In this document: positions 1 through 5,381 of the stretch, one piece after another
Numbering within the stretch: position 1 is the stretch's first letter
Layout: the number at the start of each line of letters is the position of its first letter
NCBI GenBank assembly: GCA_002422175.1
Contig: DITR01000177.1
Location: 1,202 to 8,857 of the forward strand
DNA from: Alcaligenaceae bacterium UBA6179
GTDB lineage: Bacteria > Pseudomonadota > Gammaproteobacteria > Burkholderiales > Burkholderiaceae_B
Reading direction: 5' to 3'
Length of the DNA stretch: 7,656 nt
Translations under genes and position numbers: made by a program
The notes under the pieces: generated by a model
What the model saw: the letters and a program-made list of their open reading frames with translations, nothing else
Database searches by the model: none
Told to the model about the DNA's origin: nothing

Positions 1-627
1 CGCCGCGTAGATTTAAAGTCTGGCGGATATTTGGTGATTGATCAAACCGAGGCACTGACTTCAATCGATATCAATACAGGGGGCTTTGTCGGGGGTCGAA
101 ATTTTCACGACACAATCTTCAAAACTAATTTAGAAGCCGCGCAAGCAATCGCACGTCAACTTAGGCTACGCAATTTAGGTGGCATCATCGTGGTTGATTT
201 CATTGATATGAGCGAAATTTCGCACCAAGAGTCAGTTTTAGCAGAGTTCGCAAAAGCGTTAACGCTTGACCGCACCCGCACCAGCATGAGCAGTTTTAGC
301 CAGCTCGGGTTGGTTGAATTAACGCGCAAACGGACACGTGAAGCACTGGCTAGCCAACTTTGCGAGCCTTGCCCGACATGCGATAGCCGCGGTCAAATTT
401 TGACGGCTCGCAGTATTTGCTATGAGATTTTGCGAGAAGTACTGCGTGAGGCCAAGCAATTTAACCCGCGTGAGTTTCGTGTTTTAGCATCGCAAACCGT
501 GGTTGATTTGTTTTTAGAAGAGGAAAGCCAGCATTTGGCAATGCTTGGCGATTTTATCGGCAAACCTATTACGCTTGAAGTAGCCAACCACTGTTCGCAA
601 GAACAATACGATATTGTTTTAATGTAG
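1..627 (+). CDS. rng: Ribonuclease G, C-terminal part (5' end outside window)
   Basis: RNase G is an RNase E/G-family endoribonuclease that cuts single-stranded, AU-rich RNA and helps mature the 16S rRNA 5' end. The frame is open from base 1, and 208 residues precede the TAG stop; about 280 N-terminal residues (S1 domain and 5' sensor) are missing if the length matches the roughly 489 aa of E. coli RNase G. Visible here is the DNase I-like catalytic part: the metal-binding aspartates are D23 (in SIDIN) and D66 (in VVDFIDM). Their 43-residue spacing equals D303/D346 of RNase E. The zinc-link CPTC motif follows at residues 124-127. The protein ends soon after the domain, with no long RNase E-type scaffold tail, which favours rng over rne. 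The internal ATG at 31 is not a start, because homology continues upstream of it. The gene converges on msbA with a 10-bp gap. Confidence 0.95.
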   Translation, partial: RRVDLKSGGYLVIDQTEALTSIDINTGGFVGGRNFHDTIFKTNLEAAQAIARQLRLRNLGGIIVVDFIDMSEISHQESVLAEFAKALTLDRTRTSMSSFSQLGLVELTRKRTREALASQLCEPCPTCDSRGQILTARSICYEILREVLREAKQFNPREFRVLASQTVVDLFLEEESQHLAMLGDFIGKPITLEVANHCSQEQYDIVLM

Positions 628-637
628 CCAAGATGAG

Positions 638-2404
638 TTAATTAAACTGCATTTTGTAAAGTGCAGAATAGGTACCCTCTCGAGCAATAAGTTCTTGGTG
701 ACTGCCTGTTTCGATAATGCGGCCATGGTCCATCACGACGATCATGTCGGCATTTTGCACAGTTGACAGGCGGTGAGCAATAACGAGGGTGGTGCGCCCT
801 TTCATTAAAATCTCTAGTGAAGCCTGCACTTGGCGCTCTGACTCATTGTCAAGTGCTGAGGTAGCTTCATCAAGTATGAGAATGGGGGAATTTTTAATTA
901 ATGCCCGAGCAATCGCTAAACGTTGTCGTTGCCCGCCCGATAACCGTGTGGCATTTTCACCCACTTGGGTTTGTAACCCTTGGGGCAAACCTTCCACAAA
1001 ACTTAATAAATTTGCGGCTTTCAAAGCATCTTTGATTTCTGAATCGCTGACCGCGTGCAACGCGCCATACCCAACGTTAACAGCAATTGAAGCGTCAAAT
1101 AACACCACATCTTGGCTGACTAACGATAAATTCGCACGCAAGTTGTGTAAAGAAACGTCTCGAATATCAACCCCATCGATCGTGACAGCACCTGCATTGG
1201 GGTCAACGAATCTTGCCAATATATTTGCCAATGTCGTCTTACCACTGCCTGATCGACCCACAAGTGCCACAACTTGACCTGGCATGAGTTCAAACGAAAC
1301 GTCTTTAAGCGTATCGACCTCAGCGTTTACAAAACGATGTGATACATGCTGAAATCTGACATGCCCTCTTACTGGAGCAACAAAATTTTTACCTTGGCCT
1401 TGATCTTCACCCGGTTGATCAATTAAGGTAAAGACGCTTTCGGCTGAAGCTAGCATGCGCTGCATACTGGCAACAACGTTGGTCAGCCTTTTAATAGGGT
1501 CAAAAATTTGTGCGAGTGCCGCCATAAAAGCGGCAAAACTGCCGACGGTTAAAACCCCTGTATTGGCTTGCTTAAGGGCAACGGCAATCGCTAAGGCCAC
1601 GGCGATAGCAATAATAATTTGAGCGATAGGACGCAAGGCTGAATCGGCAATAGCCGTTCGCATTTGATGTCTTCTTAAACCCAAGTTGACTGTTTTGAAA
1701 CGGTCGCGCTCGAAGGTATAGCCATCAAAGAGTTTAATGACACGTTGTGCATTGATACCCTCAGACACCACATGTGTCAGCTCGGCGTTGGTGCCGATCG
1801 TTTCACGGTTGATGCGACGCAGGCGTTTCATAAAAATACGCGTCACAAAAACTGAAGACGGCATAATAACCACCACAATCAAAGCGAGCTGCCATGACAT
1901 ATAAAACAATACGCCCAATAGCGCCACGACAACCAGTGACTCTCTAACTAATACAGTCATCACACTGGTTGCCGTGCTGGTGATATTGCCCGCATCAACT
2001 GTAAAACGATTTAAAAGGCGACCACTGTCACCTTTTTTAAATTCACTATCAGGCAACGAAAGCAATTTTTCAAACATATCGCTACGCAAACCCAGCAACA
2101 TGTTGTTAGCAACCCAAGCCAAAAGGTAGTCGCTTAAAAATGAACAAATGCCTCTGAGCGTAATAAGTGTGACGATTGCCAAGGGAATTTGCCAGACATA
2201 GTCGGGTTTTGCGCCGTCTAGGCCTTCATCAAGCAACGGCTTCATCGCAACCGCTAGTGTTGGCTGAGTGGCTGCCGCCAGAGCCATAAAGAAGATAGCA
2301 AGCGAGAGCACCTTCCAGTACTGGCCGACGCGCTCATAAATACGATGCCATATTCGATGTTGAAATGGATTGGGGGTGCTGGGTGGTAAAGTTTTTTCGC
2401 TCAC
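638..2404 (-). CDS. msbA: Lipid A export ATP-binding/permease protein MsbA
   Basis: MsbA is an inner-membrane homodimeric ABC exporter that flips lipid A-core from the cytoplasmic to the periplasmic leaflet. With the GTG start at 2404 it has 588 aa, close to the family norm of about 580-600. An N-terminal transmembrane domain has six predicted helices (roughly residues 35-55, 72-95, 150-168, 170-190, 255-277, 285-302), including the PLLDEG motif just after helix 1 that is typical of MsbA. The ATPase domain carries Walker A GRSGSGKTT (383-391), the Q-loop glutamine (431), signature LSGGQ (488-492), Walker B ILILDE with the catalytic Glu at 513, and the switch His at 544; all are intact. The frame stays open upstream to a GTG at 2506, giving 622 aa. 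I prefer 2404 because an AAGG ribosome binding site lies 6 nt upstream, the extra 34 residues look unlike MsbA, and a good promoter -10 box lies inside the extension. The neighbouring divergent gene is a probable LPS-core glycosyltransferase. Confidence 0.95.
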   Translation of the reverse strand: MSEKTLPPSTPNPFQHRIWHRIYERVGQYWKVLSLAIFFMALAAATQPTLAVAMKPLLDEGLDGAKPDYVWQIPLAIVTLITLRGICSFLSDYLLAWVANNMLLGLRSDMFEKLLSLPDSEFKKGDSGRLLNRFTVDAGNITSTATSVMTVLVRESLVVVALLGVLFYMSWQLALIVVVIMPSSVFVTRIFMKRLRRINRETIGTNAELTHVVSEGINAQRVIKLFDGYTFERDRFKTVNLGLRRHQMRTAIADSALRPIAQIIIAIAVALAIAVALKQANTGVLTVGSFAAFMAALAQIFDPIKRLTNVVASMQRMLASAESVFTLIDQPGEDQGQGKNFVAPVRGHVRFQHVSHRFVNAEVDTLKDVSFELMPGQVVALVGRSGSGKTTLANILARFVDPNAGAVTIDGVDIRDVSLHNLRANLSLVSQDVVLFDASIAVNVGYGALHAVSDSEIKDALKAANLLSFVEGLPQGLQTQVGENATRLSGGQRQRLAIARALIKNSPILILDEATSALDNESERQVQASLEILMKGRTTLVIAHRLSTVQNADMIVVMDHGRIIETGSHQELIAREGTYSALYKMQFN

Positions 2405-2410
2405 TGAATA

Positions 2411-2414
2411 CCTT
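2411..2414 (-). promoter_or_regulatory. Ribosome binding site of msbA
   Basis: On the minus strand AAGG lies 6 nt before the GTG at 2404-2402, a normal Shine-Dalgarno position. It decides the msbA start in favour of 2404 over the GTG at 2506. The first two bases of the motif also form the end of the 20-bp dyad described at 2413-2432. Confidence 0.6.
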
Positions 2415-2432
2415 GGTTGAAATTTTAACCAA
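2413..2432. repeat. Near-perfect 20-bp inverted repeat in the msbA leader
   Basis: TTGGTT (2413-2418) and AACCAA (2427-2432) are perfect reverse complements around an AT-rich centre. Across the full 20 bp, nine of the ten base-pair positions are symmetrical; the only mismatch is G2419 with T2426. It lies between the candidate msbA -10 box and the start codon, and its edge overlaps the AAGG ribosome binding site. It could be a repressor operator for a dimeric regulator or, in the msbA mRNA, a 6-bp hairpin that partly covers the ribosome binding site. The dyad is directly visible; both roles are inferred. Confidence 0.5.
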
Positions 2433-2438
2433 AACCAA

Positions 2439-2466
2439 ATTGTACCGATAAGCGCTGACTTGTCGG
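2439..2466 (-). promoter_or_regulatory. Candidate sigma-70 promoter for msbA
   Basis: On the minus strand CCGACA (2466-2461, 4 of 6 matches to TTGACA) is followed after 16 bp by TACAAT (2444-2439, 5 of 6 matches to TATAAT). Transcription would begin near 2431-2433, giving an untranslated leader of about 28 nt before the GTG at 2404. A transcript from here could not encode the longer 622-aa version of MsbA. Transcript start data are not available, so this is a motif-based prediction. Confidence 0.45.
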
Positions 2467-2489
2467 TACTAGGCAACCTAGCGTATTCT
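2460..2489 (+). promoter_or_regulatory. Weak candidate promoter for the glycosyltransferase-DUF218 operon
   Basis: TTGTCG (2460-2465, 4 of 6 matches to the -35 consensus) and TATTCT (2484-2489, 4 of 6 matches to the -10 consensus) are separated by 18 bp. Initiation about 7 nt downstream would fall at or beside the ATG at 2497, implying a leaderless or nearly leaderless mRNA. This would fit the lack of a recognisable ribosome binding site before that gene, but both boxes are weak matches. A promoter further upstream, inside or before the msbA leader, is equally possible. Confidence 0.2.
2469..2481. repeat. Short inverted repeat CTAGG-CAA-CCTAG
   Basis: Two perfect 5-bp arms surround a 3-base centre. 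The repeat sits just upstream of the msbA -35 box and inside the spacer of the weak rightward promoter candidate, so a protein bound here could affect both divergent genes. It is short, and chance occurrence is plausible. Confidence 0.3.
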
Positions 2490-2496
2490 TGTGGCC

Positions 2497-3501
2497 ATGG
2501 TTGCACTTTTAAAAATTACCTCTCGCCCTTCCCTGCCCTTGATCGTTCGTCTACCCAATTGGGTCGGTGATGTGGTGATGTGCCTTCCCGCTTTAAAGCA
2601 CTTAAATACGCTGGGCATGCCAATGGTCGTTTGTGGCCGAGCTTGGGCTAAGCCATTGATTCAAAACATTCAATTTATTAAATTTGTGACTTTAACAGGG
2701 TCTTTTTGGCATGATTTGGGGGCAGTTCGTCAAGCTGTTGTGCAAGATATGGTGGGCTTGAGCTTTCCCGATTCATTATCTAGTGCGCTGATATTCCGTT
2801 TAGCTGGTGTTCAAACGCTTGGGTACCGTGACGATGGTCGATCGTGGTTACTTAAGTGGCCCGTTGAAAAGCTGTTAAAACCCACACATGCTGTTGAGAA
2901 ATGGTTTTATTTGGCTGATGTAGCGGTTAAAACGTGGCACCAACCATCAAACCAAATTCAACCTAGCGATTTGCCCCGGTCTATTGAAATGACTGTGCAA
3001 GCAGCTCAAATTGAGAAAGCGCAGCTACTTTTGGCACAGGCGCATGTTATTAACAAACCCTACATTTTAATTGCACCGACTGCGACTGGGAAGCATCACG
3101 GAAAAATCAAGGTATGGCCACATTTTGCTGAATTAACACGTGCACTTCAACAACAAGGTTTAAATGTTATCGCCTGCCCCCCTCAACATGAACAAGCCCA
3201 AGCGCTAGAGCATTCACCATCAGTTTCTTTGCTTCAACCTACTGATTTGGGTACATTTGCAGCACTCGCGCAAGCGGCTACGTTAGTCATTTGCAATGAC
3301 TCAGGGGTTTCACATATTGCGGCAGCTGTCGGGGCAAACCAGATCACCCTTTTTGGTGTGACTGACCCTAAACACACGGGGCCATGGTCTCAAACAGCAG
3401 TTTGTATGGGTCAACCTAGCAAATGGCCTAGCCTTGAAGAGGTGTTGAAACAGGTCAATGTACAACTCACATCGCCTCAAACCAAACATATGAAGTTATG
3501 A
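2497..3501 (+). CDS. Glycosyltransferase family 9, probable ADP-heptose:LPS heptosyltransferase (WaaF/WaaC-like)
   Basis: Members of this family transfer heptose from ADP-heptose to the growing LPS inner core on the cytoplasmic face of the inner membrane. The 334-aa protein has the GT-B family 9 layout. Near the N terminus LPNWVGD ends in D25, aligned with the catalytic Asp of WaaC/WaaF. FPDSLSSAL (about 90-99) resembles the LPNSxKSAL stretch of WaaF. APTATGK (193-199) and KVWP (205-208) lie in the sugar-nucleotide half. NDSGVSH (267-273) and TDP (289-291) match the WaaC donor-binding motifs. No signal peptide or membrane segment is seen. The start could also be the GTG at 2491, two codons earlier; neither has a clear ribosome binding site. 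The gene is divergent from msbA and overlaps the next gene by an ATGA, so it is likely to form an operon with it. The acceptor position (first, second or other heptose) cannot be told, so no symbol is given. Confidence 0.85.
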   Translation: MVALLKITSRPSLPLIVRLPNWVGDVVMCLPALKHLNTLGMPMVVCGRAWAKPLIQNIQFIKFVTLTGSFWHDLGAVRQAVVQDMVGLSFPDSLSSALIFRLAGVQTLGYRDDGRSWLLKWPVEKLLKPTHAVEKWFYLADVAVKTWHQPSNQIQPSDLPRSIEMTVQAAQIEKAQLLLAQAHVINKPYILIAPTATGKHHGKIKVWPHFAELTRALQQQGLNVIACPPQHEQAQALEHSPSVSLLQPTDLGTFAALAQAATLVICNDSGVSHIAAAVGANQITLFGVTDPKHTGPWSQTAVCMGQPSKWPSLEEVLKQVNVQLTSPQTKHMKL

Positions 3502-4268
3502 GTGATTTTTTATCAAATTTTTTATATCGATTGCTCTACCCACCAAACCTTAGCTTATTGGTTTTGGCGATTGCGTTCGCAGCTATGTTTTTGAAAAAAC
3601 GTGTTTTTTCATTGTCGCTTATTGGGGTTGCGATCGCTTGGGTAATCATGTGGTCTTTACCCGTCACAACACTCGTTACAGGTGGCTTTTTAGAAAACCG
3701 ATATCAGCCGCTGGCTGCAAAAGATTACCCGACATCAGATGCCATTGTCGTTTTAGGGGGCCACATACAAGGCAATCGAAGTAACTGGTTCACCCCTTAT
3801 GACAGGCAAATGGTGCGTAGCCGTGAAACCCTTGCCGCTGAACTGTATCGTACGCAGCGTGCACCCGTCATTGTGCTGTCAGGTGGTGCACTCGAAGGGC
3901 CCATTGGAGACACCAACAATATGGCTCGGTCTCTCATTCAAAATGGTATACCTGAACAGGCTATTTTGCTTGAAACCCGCAGTCAAAATACATTTGAAAA
4001 CGCATTGCTGACCCAGAAGACATTGTCTAACCTAGAAAAAAAACGCATTTTACTGGTGACCTCGGCGCTTCATATGCCCAGATCGATGGCTGCATTTGAA
4101 AAGCAGCCCATTGAAGTGACTGCAGCCCCGTTACCCAAACAAATAACCGTGCCACACATTCGACCACTTAATATTTGGCAACCCGACAGCCTCACGCTTG
4201 AGGCTAGTCGCAGTATTTTGAAAGAATATCTAGGTCTTTTTGTTTACTGGCTAAGGGGTTGGGTTTAA
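3498..4268 (+). CDS. DUF218 (YdcF/SanA/ElyC-family) envelope protein, ElyC-like
   Basis: Its 256 aa closely match the length and layout of E. coli ElyC (259 aa), a factor needed for normal peptidoglycan and envelope integrity, whose biochemical activity is not settled. Two predicted N-terminal membrane helices (about residues 16-32 and 37-60) precede a DUF218 domain. The domain shows DAIVVLGG (81-88), LSGG (127-130), ETRSQNTFENA (159-169, the family E-x-x-S-x-N-T-x-E-N signature) and VTSALHMPRS (187-196). The C terminus ends EYLGLFVYWLRG, like the ElyC tail. The start ATG overlaps the upstream stop as ATGA and has no well-spaced ribosome binding site of its own, so translation is probably coupled to the glycosyltransferase. 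An A8 tract at 4036-4043 lies in the coding sequence. The 3' end overlaps the convergent glycosyltransferase by 18 bp. SanA or YdcF would be alternative subfamily names. Confidence 0.85.
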   Translation: MSDFLSNFLYRLLYPPNLSLLVLAIAFAAMFLKKRVFSLSLIGVAIAWVIMWSLPVTTLVTGGFLENRYQPLAAKDYPTSDAIVVLGGHIQGNRSNWFTPYDRQMVRSRETLAAELYRTQRAPVIVLSGGALEGPIGDTNNMARSLIQNGIPEQAILLETRSQNTFENALLTQKTLSNLEKKRILLVTSALHMPRSMAAFEKQPIEVTAAPLPKQITVPHIRPLNIWQPDSLTLEASRSILKEYLGLFVYWLRGWV

Positions 4269-5381
4269 CCCATAGTCTTTTACAAATTGTGTAAACAAAA
4301 CTTTAAACTCGTTGATATCGATAGCATCAACAACTTGAGGGTTGACCCTTTTTGCTAATTGCGAAACTGAGTGTTCAGAGTGCGGTGACCAGTTTACAAA
4401 ACTGAAATCTTGATCATTTTGTTGTGGGTTATAAAAACCAAATACCGGTTTACCTAAACCAGTTGCGATATGAACAGTTGCCGTATCAACTGATACCATG
4501 GCTTGGGAACGACGCACACAAGAAAATAAGTCGCCCAAGGTATGGGCTGATTTATCAGCTGGTGCCAGCATGACGCGATGAGACTGATTGACTTGCTGTT
4601 TAATTGACTCAGCGAAAGCACGTCGAGCAGGGTCAATTAAAATCAATACATCTGCTTTTGTTGCATTCAAAATGTGATCTAACACTGCCGTTGCAGTTTT
4701 AAGGCTAAATTGTCGGGCATGACCGCGCCCAATTGGGTTAAATGCAATCACGGGGCGGTCTGGCCACCATGCATCCGTTCGCGCTTGGGCGACCGAATCA
4801 AATGGCACAATATACGATTGATCAAAATCGCTTATACCCATATGGTGCATCAGTACAGCGACTTTATCAGCGAAGTGTTGGTTTTTTGTGCGCGCACCCG
4901 CTTTGATGTTAATGCCTTTAACTTCATCATCTAAGCCCACGACATAATTACTGTCTAATTTAGATAACAAATAGACATCTGTAGGCTTTAAGTGTTCGGC
5001 CATATGCATAACATATTCAGCTGGGCCAACGGCTTTAGCAATGCGCCTTATATCAGCAAAATTAACGCGTTTGGGTGAAACGATAACGCGATCTGCCCCC
5101 ATATCGTTCAGAAACATTGATTTAAATGACTCGGGTGCGATGACCACGAGTTGCAAACTCGGGTCGTGTTTTCTGATTTCTCGGAACAGCCATGACGTCA
5201 CGATTGTGTCGCCAAGCTTGGCGTCCCATCGGACGAAAACGATTTGTTTTCTAACCGTTGCGGTGGGTTGACGCGTACGATCATAGAAAAATAAAGAGAC
5301 CTTTCGCCTAATATAATCACGTGTTTTTTGTAAGCGTTGTAAAAACACTTTAATCGTTGCGTGATGTTCAGTTTGTTGCAT
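4251..5381 (-). CDS. Glycosyltransferase family 9 protein, probable LPS heptosyltransferase-like
   Basis: This is a second GT-B family 9 enzyme (376 aa), probably adding a sugar to the LPS core in the cytoplasm; donor and acceptor are not identifiable from sequence. It carries a basic 45-residue N-terminal extension with no membrane helix, then RWDAKLGD (51-58; D58 aligned with the catalytic Asp of heptosyltransferases). NPIGRGHARQFS (215-226) occupies the place of the usual K-x-W-P motif, and VSVDTATVHIATGLGKP (296-312) is the donor-binding stretch, with Ala where DTG is usual. It is only distantly similar to the other family 9 gene in the window and is not a recent duplicate. Its ATG shares one base with the dnaE stop (TAATG). 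AGAAG lies about 10 nt before the ATG, farther than ideal, so translation is likely coupled to dnaE. The 3' end overlaps the DUF218 gene by 18 bp. The Lys-Trp-Pro replacement leaves the sugar specificity open. Confidence 0.8.
   Translation of the reverse strand: MQQTEHHATIKVFLQRLQKTRDYIRRKVSLFFYDRTRQPTATVRKQIVFVRWDAKLGDTIVTSWLFREIRKHDPSLQLVVIAPESFKSMFLNDMGADRVIVSPKRVNFADIRRIAKAVGPAEYVMHMAEHLKPTDVYLLSKLDSNYVVGLDDEVKGINIKAGARTKNQHFADKVAVLMHHMGISDFDQSYIVPFDSVAQARTDAWWPDRPVIAFNPIGRGHARQFSLKTATAVLDHILNATKADVLILIDPARRAFAESIKQQVNQSHRVMLAPADKSAHTLGDLFSCVRRSQAMVSVDTATVHIATGLGKPVFGFYNPQQNDQDFSFVNWSPHSEHSVSQLAKRVNPQVVDAIDINEFKVLFTQFVKDYGLNPTP
4260..4272. repeat. 13-bp palindrome at the convergent gene ends
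   Basis: TGGGTT and AACCCA flank a single central T, directly around the TAA stop of the DUF218 gene and inside the last codons of the opposite glycosyltransferase. Folded as RNA it would give at most a 5-bp stem with a 3-base loop, and no uninterrupted T-tract follows on either strand. It is a weak candidate for a bidirectional stop signal. Confidence 0.25.

Noticed and set aside
31..33. ATG/GTG-like start at 31 of the RNase G frame as a genuine short gene
   Set aside because: The codons upstream (RRVDLKSGGYL) match RNase G and the frame is open to base 1, so the gene is truncated by the window edge rather than starting here.
789..1277. A 162-codon rightward open frame opposite the msbA ATPase domain
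   Set aside because: It lies entirely antisense to strongly conserved MsbA motifs, its translation resembles no protein family I recognise, and no ribosome binding site or promoter was seen. It is a shadow of the real gene.
2405..2506. N-terminal extension of MsbA to GTG 2506
   Set aside because: It would overlap the divergent gene, lacks a better ribosome binding site than GTG 2404, and contains the predicted msbA promoter.
4260..4285. Intrinsic terminator at the convergent gene ends
   Set aside because: The stem would have at most five pairs, and the following TAGTCTTTTAC lacks a continuous T-tract, so it falls short of a normal intrinsic terminator.
4710..4934. Short rightward frames (also 5041-5271 and 5730-5963) opposite the leftward glycosyltransferase and dnaE
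   Set aside because: They have compositional shadow character, with no initiation signals or family motifs, and the opposite strands encode well-supported proteins.
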